Origin: Clostridium aciditolerans
Lineage (GTDB): Bacteria > Bacillota > Clostridia > Clostridiales > Clostridiaceae
Direction of reading: 5' to 3'
NCBI RefSeq assembly: GCF_016316925.1
Contig: NZ_JAEEGB010000004.1
Coordinates: forward strand, 62,001-126,000
DNA: 64,000 bases
Shown: positions 55,510 through 64,000 of the stretch, one piece after another
Numbering within the stretch: the first letter of the stretch is position 1
Layout of the letters: every line of letters begins with the position of its first letter
Program-made: the position numbers and the translations under genes
The notes under the pieces: generated by a model
Seen by the model: the letters and a program-made list of their open reading frames with translations, nothing else
The model's database searches: none
What the model was told of the DNA's origin: nothing

Positions 55510-56268
55510 CTGTCTATATTTAAAACTAGAGCTGTAGTTATTAAAACACAAGATATAAAAGAGTCAGATAAACTAGTTTGGCTTTTCAGTGAAAAATTAG
55601 GGAAAATATCCACCGTTGCAAAAGGATCAAAAAAAAGTAGAAATAATTTATTTACAACTACTTTGCAATTCTGTTACGGTGATTATGTGGTTTATAAAGG
55701 AAAAAGCCTTTATACAATAAATGAAAGTGTAATAATAGACTCTTTTCAAGATTTGCTTAATGATTTAGATACTTTAACATATGCTTCATATTTTTGTGAG
55801 CTTATAGACATATGTATGCAAGATGAAGAGAGTAATAGAGAGTTATTCAGACATTTAGTCACGGCTTTTTACCTTATAAAAAACAAAGCAGTAGATATAG
55901 AAACTTTAGCAAGAGCCTATGAACTAAAAGTTTTAGAGGCTACTGGATATGGATTTAATTTAGAAAGTTGTTGTATGTGTAGAAAAAAATTAAATCACTG
56001 CAATTATATAAGTTTGCAGTATTCTGGAGGGGTTTGTTCAGAGTGCGAAAGATTTAATGGTATATACGTGAAGCAAGGCACCTATAATGCACTAAAATAT
56101 CTATCTAGAATATCATTAGAAAATGTTTATAGGGTTTCATTGTCAAAAGAGATAAAGCAAGAAATGTATAATATATTATCTTTAGTTATATCTCAAAACT
56201 ATTTTAGAAAACCAAAAAGTTTAGAAACTCTTAACTATCTATTAAACTTTCAGAATAACCAAGAGTAG
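55510..56268 (+). CDS. recO: DNA repair protein RecO, probable CTG start
   Basis: About 252 aa. The conserved start [16 protein letters not shown] lines up with a CTG at 55510, 8 bases after a GGGGG ribosome-binding site. A TTG at 55495 in the same frame overlaps that site, and the ATG at 55502 is out of frame. N-terminal OB fold ([19 protein letters not shown]), then a helical part with a four-cysteine zinc site ([17 protein letters not shown]). Works with RecR to load RecA. Confidence 0.92.
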   Translation: MSIFKTRAVVIKTQDIKESDKLVWLFSEKLGKISTVAKGSKKSRNNLFTTTLQFCYGDYVVYKGKSLYTINESVIIDSFQDLLNDLDTLTYASYFCELIDICMQDEESNRELFRHLVTAFYLIKNKAVDIETLARAYELKVLEATGYGFNLESCCMCRKKLNHCNYISLQYSGGVCSECERFNGIYVKQGTYNALKYLSRISLENVYRVSLSKEIKQEMYNILSLVISQNYFRKPKSLETLNYLLNFQNNQE

Positions 56269-56302
56269 TTTTAAGTAAACTAAATAAAAAGGAGTGAAGA
56301 AA

Positions 56303-56962
56303 ATGAGTGAAATTACTTTGGAGAAAATTGATATTATAAGAGAAAGAACTGGGGTTAGCTATACAGAAGCTAAAGAGGCTTTGGAAGCTTCTCAAGGCAA
56401 CGTAGTTGATGCATTAATATATATTGAACAAAGCAAAAAAACAACTATGGACAATATTTATACTACGAAAGATGAATTCTTAGATTGGTTAAAAGACTTA
56501 GTTAAAAAGGGTAATGTTAATAGAGTAAAAATTAAAAAAGATGATAAAGTTATTGTTGATATACCAGTAAATGCGGGAATCGCTGCAACTTTAACAGTTT
56601 TAGTTTGGCCACCACTTATAGCTATTGGAATTTTGACAGCTGTAGTTACAAAGGTAACAATAGAAATAACTAAAGATGATGGAACTGTAGAGGTTGTAAA
56701 CAAAATTATAAAAACCAGTGTGAAAGACACAATGAAAGATGTAAAAGAAAAAGTAGTTGATGCAGCATCCTCAGTGAAAGAGAAATTCACACATAAAGAT
56801 GAGAATAAGGATAAGAATAAAGAGGAAAACACTTATCAATACACAGTAAAATTTGAAGATATAGAAGATGGAAGCAAAACTTATGGAACTGTAACCTATG
56901 GAACTATGACTAATGAAGATACAAATACTGAAAATGCAAAAAATACAAATGATGAAATATAG
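56303..56962 (+). CDS. UBA/TS-N plus DUF4342 domain protein
   Basis: About 219 aa from the ATG at 56303 (AAAGGAG upstream; a GTG at 56294 lies inside it). Residues 1-45 form a UBA/TS-N-like three-helix fold (LEKIDIIRERTGVSYTEAKE, SQGNVVDALIYIE), as in EF-Ts. Then a DUF4342-like region (about 60-130) with a hydrophobic stretch VNAGIAATLTVLVWPPLIAI, then a charged, low-complexity C-terminus (KEKFTHKDENKDKNKEEN). It may be membrane-associated. No biochemical role is known to me. Own terminator follows. Confidence 0.75.
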   Translation: MSEITLEKIDIIRERTGVSYTEAKEALEASQGNVVDALIYIEQSKKTTMDNIYTTKDEFLDWLKDLVKKGNVNRVKIKKDDKVIVDIPVNAGIAATLTVLVWPPLIAIGILTAVVTKVTIEITKDDGTVEVVNKIIKTSVKDTMKDVKEKVVDAASSVKEKFTHKDENKDKNKEENTYQYTVKFEDIEDGSKTYGTVTYGTMTNEDTNTENAKNTNDEI

Positions 56963-57080
56963 GATAGTTGTTAATTTTAAGTTTAATAATAATTTCAACA
57001 AAAAAATGTAAATTAATCATGAATAAATCTAAGAAAATTTAAATAAAAATAAATAACATACTAATGAAGAAAACATATTA

Positions 57081-57117
57081 AAAAGTCAGCTAACAATATT
57101 TCTATTGCTGACTTTTT
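57081..57117 (+). terminator. Terminator after the DUF4342 gene
   Basis: AAAAGTCAGC and GCTGACTTTTT with a 16-base loop (inner AATA pairs). Confidence 0.9.
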
Positions 57118-57425
57118 ATAGTGTAAAAAAAATTTAAATTTTATAAATAAAAATACTATTTAGTGATAATGTTATAATATATAATTAATATATAATTATT
57201 AATTACAAGGGTTAGCCGCTATAAAATATTTTTCAGAAAATTACATAATGCATTTAAAAAAATTTCAAAAAAAGAACTAATTTTTTAAAAGTGCTATACT
57301 ATTTGCTTAAATGTGTGTTATAATTAGCCTTAAGCGAATATATAGTATATCAACAAAAGTGTAGCTGATTAAGGGAGACTATTTTACTTTGGAAAAATCC
57401 CTTAGGCTATTTATTAAGAGGGAGG
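57118..57425 (+). promoter_or_regulatory. AT-rich leader and promoter region of ccpN
   Basis: No gene. Possible -10 boxes TATACT (about 57295) and TATAAT (about 57319) lie upstream of ccpN. No structure is strong enough to name. If CcpN is self-controlled as in Bacillus, its sites may be here. Confidence 0.3.
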
Positions 57426-58067
57426 GTGAGTATTATTAAATTATCACCGAGGCAAGAACAAATAATAAAGTTAGTTAAAGAAACAGAGCCTATTACAAGC
57501 GAACAGCTTGCATCTAAACTTAGTGTAACAAGGGCTGCGTTAAGACCAGATTTGGCAATTCTCACTATGACAGGTATTTTAGAAGCAAAGCCAAAGGTAG
57601 GTTATGTATATTCCCAAAGGCCCTCTCATAGCTTAATCTACGATTATATTCGAACTATTAAGGTAAAGGATATAATGTCAAAGCCAGTAGTAGTTGATGA
57701 AAATACAACTGTATATGACGCTATAGTACATTTATTTTTAAATGATGTGGGTACATTGTTTATTGAAAATAATGGATTACTTATTGGAGCCGTATCGAGA
57801 AAGGACTTTTTAAAGATAGCTATGGGTGGTACAGATATTCATAAAGTACCAGTAGGTATAATAATGACAAGAATGCCTAACATAGTTTTTGTTGAGAAAG
57901 AAGATGCTGCATACTTAGCTGCTCTAAAAATTATGGAGCATGAAGTAGATAGCCTTCCAGTTGTAGAAAAAGCATATATAGGTACAAAGGAATCTATAAA
58001 AATTGTAGGAAAAGTTTCTAAAACTAATATTACAAGGTTGTTTGTAAAAATGGGAGAAAATAGCTAA
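57426..58067 (+). CDS. ccpN: CcpN-like transcription regulator (HTH plus two CBS domains)
   Basis: 213 aa. HTH in residues 5-60 (LSPRQEQIIKLVKETEPITS, LSVTRAALRPDLAILTMTG), then two CBS domains (VKDIMSKPVVVDENTTVYDA; VGIIMTRMPNIVF to VDSLPVVEK). Bacillus CcpN represses gluconeogenic genes and senses ATP/ADP. The gene stands just before ppdK, so it likely controls pyruvate/PEP flux. Start is GTG at 57426, which aligns with the family (MSxIxLxxRQEQI) but sits directly against GGGAGG without the normal spacer; an unusual start or different ribosome-binding site is possible. Confidence 0.9.
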   Translation: MSIIKLSPRQEQIIKLVKETEPITSEQLASKLSVTRAALRPDLAILTMTGILEAKPKVGYVYSQRPSHSLIYDYIRTIKVKDIMSKPVVVDENTTVYDAIVHLFLNDVGTLFIENNGLLIGAVSRKDFLKIAMGGTDIHKVPVGIIMTRMPNIVFVEKEDAAYLAALKIMEHEVDSLPVVEKAYIGTKESIKIVGKVSKTNITRLFVKMGENS

Positions 58068-58140
58068 TTCAAATAACGGGTAAAAATCCGTTACTATATA
58101 CAAAACACTGAAAAATATTTTAAAGAGGGGATGTTACTTT

Positions 58141-60774
58141 ATGGCTAGTAAAAAATATGTATACCTTTTTAACGAAGGGAATGCAAGCATGAAGAACTTG
58201 CTTGGAGGAAAAGGGGCTAACCTTGCAGAAATGACAAATTTAGGGATACCTGTTCCGCAAGGATTTACAGTATCCACAGAAGCATGCACTAAATATTATG
58301 AAGATGGTAAAAAATTATCTAATGATATTGTAGAGCAAATTTATGCTTCATTGTCTAATATAGAAAAGTTAACTGGAAAGAAATTTGGTAATATAGAAAA
58401 TCCTTTACTTGTATCTGTAAGATCAGGAGCAAGAGCTTCTATGCCTGGCATGATGGATACAATATTAAATTTAGGATTAAATGACGAAACTGTAGAAGGC
58501 TTATTAAAGCTTACTAATAATGAAAGATTCGCATATGACTCTTACAGGAGATTTATACAAATGTTCTCAGATGTTGTTATGGGAATCGAAAAAAGAAGAT
58601 TTGAAGACATATTAGATGAAGTAAAGGAATCAAAAGGAGCAAAATTTGATACAGATTTAAGTGCATCAGATTTAAAAGATGTAGTTAAAAAATATAAGGC
58701 TTTATATGAAAAAGAAATGGGAAAAGAATTTCCACAGGAACCAAAAGAACAATTACTAGAAGCTGTAACAGCTGTTTTTAGATCTTGGGATAATCCAAGA
58801 GCTATAGTTTACAGAAGGTTAAATGACATACCAAGTGATTGGGGCACAGCTGTAAATGTCCAATCGATGGTATTTGGTAATATGGGAGAAACATCAGGAA
58901 CTGGAGTTGCATTTACAAGAAATCCCGCTACAGGAGAAAAACTAATATTTGGAGAGTATCTAATAAATGCTCAAGGGGAAGATGTAGTTGCTGGAATCAG
59001 AACTCCTCAACCAATAACAAAATTACATGAAGATTTACCAGATTGCTATGAACAGTTTATGGATATAGCAAATAGATTAGAAAATCATTATAAAGACATG
59101 CAAGACATGGAGTTTACAATAGAGCAAGGTAAATTGTACTTCTTACAAACTAGAAATGGTAAAAGAACAGCTCAAGCTGCATTAAAAATAGCTGTTGAAA
59201 TGGTTGAAGAAGGTCTTATAACCAAAAAAGAGGCTATGTTAAAGGTAGATCCTAAACAATTGGATTCACTTTTGCACCCAAATTTTGACCAAGATGAGAT
59301 GAAGAATGCTCAAGTGATAGCAAAAGGTTTACCAGCTTCACCAGGAGCTGCTTGTGGTAAGGTTTATTTCACTGCTGAAGATGCAAAGATGCATCATGAA
59401 CAGGGAGAAAAAGTAGTATTGGTAAGATTAGAAACTTCACCAGAAGACATAGAAGGCATGGTAGCTGCTGAGGGTATACTTACCGCAAGAGGTGGAATGA
59501 CATCACATGCAGCGGTTGTTGCTAGAGGAATGGGAACATGTTGTGTAGCCGGATGCGGAGATGTAAAAATTAATGAAGATGCAAAAATGTTTGAGGTTGC
59601 TGGAAAAGTATATCATGAAGGGGACTATATATCACTTGATGGCAGTACAGGAAATGTATATGGTCAAGCAATTAAAACTGTTGAGCCTGAAATAAGCGGA
59701 TATTTTGGAATATATATGGCATGGGCTGATGAAATTAGAGCATTAAAAGTTAGAACCAACGCTGATACACCAAGAGATGCTAGTCAGGCAATTAAATTTG
59801 GTGCACAGGGAATAGGTCTCTGTAGAACTGAGCATATGTTCTTTGATGAAGATAGAATACCAGCAGTTAGAGAAATGATATTATCTAAAACAGAAGAGCA
59901 AAGAAGAAAAGCTTTAGATAAATTGTTGCCAATGCAAAGAGAAGACTTTATTGGTATATATGAGGCTATGGAAGATAGACCAGTGACTATTAGACTTTTA
60001 GACCCACCACTTCATGAATTCCTACCTCACGAAGATGAAGATATAAGGGATTTAGCTAAAGAGATGGGTATAAGCTTTGAAGATTTGAAATCAACTGTAG
60101 AGTCATTACATGAATTTAATCCAATGATGGGACATAGAGGATGTCGTTTACCAGTATCTTACCCTGAAATGGCAGAAATGCAGACTACAGCTATAATAGA
60201 GGCTGCTATAGATGTTAAGAAGAGAAATGATTATGATATTGTTCCAGAAATAATGATACCGCTTGTTGGTGAATTAAAGGAATTAAAATTTGTAAAAGAT
60301 ATAGTTGTAAGAATAGCTGATGAGATCATAGCTAAATCAGGCATTAATATGAAGTATCTAGTAGGCACTATGATAGAAATACCAAGAGCAGCTCTTACTG
60401 CAGATGAAATTGCAAAGGAGGCAGAATTCTTCTCTTTTGGAACAAATGACTTAACCCAAATGACATTTGGATTCTCAAGGGATGATGCTGGCAAATTCCT
60501 AAAGGATTACTATGATAAGAAAATATATGAATCTGACCCATTTGCTAAACTAGACCAAGTTGGAGTAGGTAAACTTGTTAAAATGGCTGCAGAGCTTGGA
60601 AGAAAAGCAAGACCAGATATCCATCTTGGAATATGTGGAGAGCATGGTGGAGATCCATCTTCAGTTGAATTCTGCCACAATGTAGGATTAGACTATGTAT
60701 CATGTTCACCATTTAGAGTTCCAGTAGCAAGACTTGCAGCAGCACAAGCTCAAGTTAAGAGTCCAAGAAAATAG
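58141..60774 (+). CDS. ppdK: Pyruvate, phosphate dikinase
   Basis: 877 aa. Interconverts pyruvate + ATP + Pi and PEP + AMP + PPi. N-terminal ATP-grasp part (YVYLFNEGNASMKNLLGGKG, SVRSGARASMPGMMDTILNL), swinging phosphohistidine domain GGMTSHAAVVARGMG (His456), and C-terminal PEP/pyruvate barrel with GLCRTEHMFF, FSFGTNDLTQM and CGEHGGDPSS. Length and motifs match the clostridial enzyme. Preceded by ccpN and followed by a perfect palindromic terminator. Confidence 0.98.
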   Translation: MASKKYVYLFNEGNASMKNLLGGKGANLAEMTNLGIPVPQGFTVSTEACTKYYEDGKKLSNDIVEQIYASLSNIEKLTGKKFGNIENPLLVSVRSGARASMPGMMDTILNLGLNDETVEGLLKLTNNERFAYDSYRRFIQMFSDVVMGIEKRRFEDILDEVKESKGAKFDTDLSASDLKDVVKKYKALYEKEMGKEFPQEPKEQLLEAVTAVFRSWDNPRAIVYRRLNDIPSDWGTAVNVQSMVFGNMGETSGTGVAFTRNPATGEKLIFGEYLINAQGEDVVAGIRTPQPITKLHEDLPDCYEQFMDIANRLENHYKDMQDMEFTIEQGKLYFLQTRNGKRTAQAALKIAVEMVEEGLITKKEAMLKVDPKQLDSLLHPNFDQDEMKNAQVIAKGLPASPGAACGKVYFTAEDAKMHHEQGEKVVLVRLETSPEDIEGMVAAEGILTARGGMTSHAAVVARGMGTCCVAGCGDVKINEDAKMFEVAGKVYHEGDYISLDGSTGNVYGQAIKTVEPEISGYFGIYMAWADEIRALKVRTNADTPRDASQAIKFGAQGIGLCRTEHMFFDEDRIPAVREMILSKTEEQRRKALDKLLPMQREDFIGIYEAMEDRPVTIRLLDPPLHEFLPHEDEDIRDLAKEMGISFEDLKSTVESLHEFNPMMGHRGCRLPVSYPEMAEMQTTAIIEAAIDVKKRNDYDIVPEIMIPLVGELKELKFVKDIVVRIADEIIAKSGINMKYLVGTMIEIPRAALTADEIAKEAEFFSFGTNDLTQMTFGFSRDDAGKFLKDYYDKKIYESDPFAKLDQVGVGKLVKMAAELGRKARPDIHLGICGEHGGDPSSVEFCHNVGLDYVSCSPFRVPVARLAAAQAQVKSPRK

Positions 60775-60780
60775 TATAAA

Positions 60781-60810
60781 TTAAAACCCCTGAAATTTCA
60801 GGGGTTTTAA
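60781..60810. terminator. Bidirectional terminator after ppdK
   Basis: TTAAAACCCCTGAAA and TTTCAGGGGTTTTAA form a perfect 30-base palindrome with T-rich DNA on both sides. Confidence 0.9.
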
Positions 60811-60832
60811 TTTATTTCATCTGAATAACGGT

Positions 60833-60895
60833 TTCTAAGCTTTAGGTGGAAATTAAATATTATTTAGACATTTAAAACCCACCTGAAGCTTAGAA
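60833..60895. repeat. Long inverted repeat between ppdK and the cotS-like gene
   Basis: TTCTAAGCTTTAGGTGG (60833-60849) pairs with CCACCTGAAGCTTAGAA (60879-60895), 17 bp with one G-U, loop of 29 bases. Outside, GAATAAC and GTTATTC extend the symmetry. It probably ends the minus-strand cotS-like transcript, though it lacks a clear T tract. Confidence 0.7.
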
Positions 60896-60901
60896 GCTTG
60901 T

Positions 60902-61969
60902 TTATGTTATTCTTGTATTAAACTTATTTTCTATGTGTTTACCAAAATCTATAACAAAATTTAAGTGCTCTTTATCTCTTTGTACTGTCTTTTTTAATAA
61001 ATAGAAGAAAGAGTTGTGATTACATTTTTTTATATTATTGTAGTAGTCTTTTGATATTTTCCAAAACTTTTGAGGGAAGGACAAGTATGCTAGAATATAT
61101 TTGTATTCATCTAAAGTGAGAGGACAAGTTTTTTCGTAAATATCTATGCAGTTTAAAGTAAGGTCCAAATCCCAGTTAGTGCTATCTCTTTTTAAAAGTC
61201 TTCTTAAAAAATAAGATATATCGTGAGTGCAATAATCAGTGCTGCATTTATCGAAATCAATTACCCAGGTATTTTTTTTATCATCAAATATTATATTTTT
61301 ATTTACATAATCTAAGTGGCATAATGATTTACTTAGATTATTATTATTTATAGTTGATGATACCTGCGCAGCTATTTCTGCTAAAAATAGATTGTTTTCA
61401 AAGTTTTGTAAAAATAGTTTTGAAAACTTGTCTCCATACTTAAATGCTAAATTAGAGCAAGATAACAGTTGGTGAAAATGCTTGCTTATTGAAATATTTA
61501 TACTATCAAAGCTTCTTCTTATAGTGCTTCCTTCTATAGGTGTAAATTTTCCACATGACTTATGCATGTGAGCAAGATTATTTATGGATAAGAGAATATG
61601 TTCTCTAATATCATAATTACATTTTTCACCTTCTATCCATGGAGTGAGTATAAATAACATATTATTATAGTTAACAAATCTGTCATTTGTATTTGTAGCA
61701 AGTATCTTAGGTACTTTAATATTATTTCTAAATAGCCACTCTATTGCAGAATAAACAAAAAGTAGCTCCTCTTTTGAAAAGTAAACCTTTTTCAAGCAGT
61801 AATTTTCATTATTATAGCTTATTTTGTATACTGCCCTTTGCTTGTCTGTATCCTTGAATTTTATTCTTGATATTTCTGCTTCATTAAGATTATAGTGTGG
61901 AAGTACGTATTTTTTTACGTTTTCTTCAGATAATAAATCTAAATTATATTTTTTAGCCGCATAAGGCAT
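60902..61969 (-). CDS. CotS-like spore coat protein (aminoglycoside phosphotransferase fold)
   Basis: 355 aa from the ATG at 61969, 8 bases after AAGGAG on the minus strand (a GTG at 61978 is in frame but too close). Kinase-like fold of the CotS/YsxE/YutH spore family: CLKKVYFSKEELLFVYSAIE region, FILTPWIEGEKCNYD, the catalytic-loop segment CHLDYVNKNIIFDD and VIDFDKCSTDYCTHDISYFL. Asp of HLD and IDFD are present, so kinase activity is not excluded. Usually part of the spore coat. Single gene on the minus strand. Confidence 0.88.
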   Translation of the reverse strand: MPYAAKKYNLDLLSEENVKKYVLPHYNLNEAEISRIKFKDTDKQRAVYKISYNNENYCLKKVYFSKEELLFVYSAIEWLFRNNIKVPKILATNTNDRFVNYNNMLFILTPWIEGEKCNYDIREHILLSINNLAHMHKSCGKFTPIEGSTIRRSFDSINISISKHFHQLLSCSNLAFKYGDKFSKLFLQNFENNLFLAEIAAQVSSTINNNNLSKSLCHLDYVNKNIIFDDKKNTWVIDFDKCSTDYCTHDISYFLRRLLKRDSTNWDLDLTLNCIDIYEKTCPLTLDEYKYILAYLSFPQKFWKISKDYYNNIKKCNHNSFFYLLKKTVQRDKEHLNFVIDFGKHIENKFNTRIT

Positions 61970-62092
61970 TATTAACACTCCTTAAAAGCTATTTCTTTAT
62001 AATAATATTAAGAAAATCCTTACAATATACATTTTCATTAAAAAAAAGGAGTTTTAAATATATATATAGAATAATTTATTTAGGTGATTTAT

Positions 62093-63121
62093 ATGATTTT
62101 AAGAGAGAGAATAGAAAAAAACGAAAAACTTATATTAATTCCAGAAGCAGCATTCTCTTCTAATTCAAAGAGAAGAAAATTTGAAGAAAACAAGGATGAG
62201 CTTAGAACCTCATTCATGGTTGACAGAGATAGAATTATACATAGTAAATCTTTTAGGAGACTTAAACATAAGACACAAGTATATATAAAAACCTGGGGAG
62301 ACCACTATAGAACAAGACTTACTCATACTCTTGAAGTATCTCAAATAGCTAAAACTATAGGAAAAGGAATTGGGTTAAATGAGGATTTAATTGAAGCTAT
62401 TGCTTTAGGTCATGATATTGGGCATGTAGCTTTTGCTCATAATGGGGAAGAAGTCTTGGACAAACTTTTACCAGGTGGATTTAGACATAATGAAAATAGT
62501 ATAAGAGTTTTAACAAGAATAGAGAGGCAGGGAAAAGGGTTAAATCTTACTGAAGAAGTATTGGATGGAATACTATATCATAGCGGTTTTTCTAATTCCG
62601 ATTCAAAGGCACATACATTAGAAGGGCAAGTGGTCAGATATAGTGACAAAATAGCCTATGTGAATCATGATATAGACGATTCTATAAGGGCAGGACTCTT
62701 AAGTGAAGAAGAACTTCCATTAAATTTAATAAAAGTACTAGGAAATACTCATGGACAAAGGATAGATATACTGGTTAAGGATTGTATATATACAACTATA
62801 GACAATATAAGCAAAGGTGTAATCAAAGTTTCGCTAAGTGATGAAATGGGTAAAATTTTATCAGAGCTTAGAACTTTTATGTTTCAAAAAGTTTACATGG
62901 GTACTGTTCTTAAGACAGAGAGGGATAAGGCAAAATTTGTGTTAGAGCAAGTTTTTAATTATTTTCTAAAGAATCCAGATAAAATGCCTGAATTTTACAT
63001 AGATATTGTTGAAAAAGAAGGATTATATAGAGGTGTCGCAGATTATATATCTGGTATGAGTGATGATTACTGTTTACTTTTATTTAATAACATATATGTT
63101 CCTAAAATTGTTGTGTATTAG
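62093..63121 (+). CDS. dgt: Deoxyguanosinetriphosphate triphosphohydrolase-like HD protein
   Basis: About 342 aa from ATG 62093 (AGGTG upstream, weak; GTG 62084 in frame lies inside it). HD-domain dNTPase: [29 protein letters not shown] (His), [19 protein letters not shown] (HD) and [15 protein letters not shown]. Splits dNTPs to nucleoside and triphosphate, limiting dNTP pools. dgt before dnaG (and rpoD) is the usual clostridial order. Confidence 0.94.
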   Translation: MILRERIEKNEKLILIPEAAFSSNSKRRKFEENKDELRTSFMVDRDRIIHSKSFRRLKHKTQVYIKTWGDHYRTRLTHTLEVSQIAKTIGKGIGLNEDLIEAIALGHDIGHVAFAHNGEEVLDKLLPGGFRHNENSIRVLTRIERQGKGLNLTEEVLDGILYHSGFSNSDSKAHTLEGQVVRYSDKIAYVNHDIDDSIRAGLLSEEELPLNLIKVLGNTHGQRIDILVKDCIYTTIDNISKGVIKVSLSDEMGKILSELRTFMFQKVYMGTVLKTERDKAKFVLEQVFNYFLKNPDKMPEFYIDIVEKEGLYRGVADYISGMSDDYCLLLFNNIYVPKIVVY

Positions 63122-63405
63122 GAATAATTTCTAGTATTAAATGGGTAAAATAACAAAAGTCAAAAGAAGTTAATTATTTAAAATTATCCATTTGATTAGT
63201 CTAATAATGAAATAGTATAATAAGTTGTCTAGTATAAAATTAAATAGATATAGATGCTATCGCAAAATTTGTTTATTAATAATATTGTTTTTGAAGGATA
63301 TTTACTATATATAAAGAATATATATAGTAGATTAGAAGAAAAAAAATTAATATTATTAGGAGGAATGTCGTGATTTGTGTCGAATATAATTAATCCGGGT
63401 ATAAT
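63122..63405 (+). other. Intergenic segment between dgt and the dnaG repeat
   Basis: AT-rich, no gene. It holds a perfect hairpin TACTATATATA / TATATATAGTA (about 63302-63331) and then a well-formed AGGAGG (63358-63363) followed by ATG TCG TGA, that is, a ribosome-binding site without a gene. This may be the old dnaG translation start region, cut off when the repeat at 63406 entered, or a leader peptide. Confidence 0.35.
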
Positions 63406-63580
63406 TAAGCAGGCATCCAAAATCTTAAGCAGGCATCCAAAATCTATGATTTTGAGATGATCGCTTACACAGAGTGCTGATTTTGAGATGATCGGTCAAG
63501 TAGCGAACCCAAATCTCTGATTTGGAGTGAGTCACTTACTCAGTGAGTACTCATTCGACGAAAGGAGAAGGAGTTTCATT
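63406..63580 (+). repeat. Modular cruciform repeat with RBS-like tail, copy d (before dnaG)
   Basis: 175 bases: a truncated module (TAAGCAGGCATCCAAAATCT), a full module with CAAAATC-TAT-GATTTTG and GATCGCTTA, a half module (GTGCTGATTTTGAGATGATC), a module with CCCAAATC-TCT-GATTTGG, then CTCAGTGAGTACTCATTCGACG and AAAGGAGAAGGAGTTTCATT. Same direction as dnaG, 30 bases before its start. Confidence 0.8.
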
Positions 63581-63609
63581 TAAATTATTAAGATAGGTGG
63601 GAGTATTTA

Positions 63610-64000
63610 TTGATATCGGAAGATGTCATTCAAAGAGTTAAAGAGGAAAATGATATAGTAGATGTTATATCAGAAACTGTAAAGTTAAAAAGGGCAGGAA
63701 GAAATTATTCAGGACTATGCCCATTCCATCACGAAAAAACACCATCCTTTAGTGTTTCAGTAGATAAACAGATCTACAAATGTTTTGGATGTGGTGAAGC
63801 TGGGAATGTTATAACATTTGTTATGAAAACTAAGAATTTAAATTTTCCAGAAGCAGTTAAATTGCTGGCTGATAGAGTAAATATAGATTTAGAGTTAGAT
63901 CATGATAATGATAACAAGAACAATAACTTTGAAAAGTTATATACATTAAATGTAGAATCTGCTAGATATTTTTTTAATTGTCTACAGAAAGACGACACTG
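63610..64000 (+). CDS. dnaG: DNA primase, 5' part (runs off the window)
   Basis: TTG start at 63610 after AGGTGGGAG; the first 130 codons are present. Product starts LISEDVIQRVKEENDIVDVI (Met at start) and shows the CHC2 zinc finger: CPFHHEKTPSFSV and YKCFGCGEAGNVITFVM (Cys, His, Cys, Cys). Makes RNA primers for replication. The rest lies outside the window. In clostridia it is followed by rpoD. Confidence 0.97.
   Translation, partial: MISEDVIQRVKEENDIVDVISETVKLKRAGRNYSGLCPFHHEKTPSFSVSVDKQIYKCFGCGEAGNVITFVMKTKNLNFPEAVKLLADRVNIDLELDHDNDNKNNNFEKLYTLNVESARYFFNCLQKDDT

Overview
The window looks like a chromosomal segment of a spore-forming, anaerobic Clostridium (sensu stricto, Clostridiaceae). 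The DNA is very AT-rich and codon use favours AGA and ATA. Shine-Dalgarno sequences are strong (GGAGG type), intrinsic terminators are common, and several sporulation genes are present (gpr, spoIIP, yqfC, yqfD, cotS). Gene order follows the conserved clostridial housekeeping backbone: rplU-prp-rpmA-obg-yhbY-nadD-yqeK, then comEC-holA-rpsT-gpr-spoIIP-lepA-hemW-hrcA-grpE-dnaK-dnaJ-prmA-rsmE-mtaB-hit-rpsU-yqeY-yqfC-yqfD-pgpH-ybeY-dgkA-era-recO, then ccpN-ppdK, dgt and dnaG. No phage, plasmid, CRISPR or secondary-metabolite island is visible.

Layout. 1-7 kb: L21/Prp/L27, Obg, YhbY, NadD, YqeK, RidA, an RluA-type pseudouridine synthase, a D,D-carboxypeptidase (minus strand) and ComEA. 7.9-12.5 kb: a complete selenocysteine cassette, selD (itself read through a UGA codon), selA, selB and tRNA-Sec. 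13-14 kb: an Xaa-Pro peptidase. 14.6-20 kb: three tandem POT-family transporters that share a duplicated promoter; the third has a long, highly structured RNA leader and different codon use. 20-26 kb, minus strand: an oligopeptide ABC operon oppB-C-D-F-A ending in an unrecognised 61-aa peptide gene. 26.6-29.3 kb: a P-type ATPase homologue with nearly all catalytic signatures altered, followed by a ComEC with a degenerate C-terminal domain. 31-56 kb: DNA polymerase III delta, S20, sporulation genes, LepA, HemW, the CIRCE-controlled hrcA-grpE-dnaK cluster, dnaJ, and translation/RNA-modification genes. 57-64 kb: CcpN and PPDK, a CotS-like kinase-fold protein, a dNTP triphosphohydrolase and the start of DNA primase.

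The most unusual content lies between genes. I find four families of structured repeats. (1) A modular family at 26563, 48145, 54264 and 63406. Its modules fold as TAAGC...GCTTA cruciforms, and every copy ends in the same ribosome-binding-site-like tail (AAAGGAGAAGGAGTTTCAT), in the same orientation as the gene downstream. (2) An intra-operon element at obg/yhbY and rsmE/mtaB with a covarying 10-bp hairpin and a common tail that supplies the ribosome-binding site of the next gene. (3) A GGACA-rich inverted-repeat element at 7569, 35156 and 44297, bracketed by terminator-like palindromes whose sequence differs in each copy. (4) A roughly 120-bp MITE-like element on both sides of gpr. One family-1 copy abuts a decayed cytidine deaminase gene (cdd). 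yqeY carries a one-base frameshift.

The genes form a few working groups: selenocysteine synthesis and insertion, peptide uptake and peptide breakdown (POT, Opp, Xaa-Pro peptidase), competence-type DNA uptake proteins, heat shock, ribosome maturation, and sporulation.
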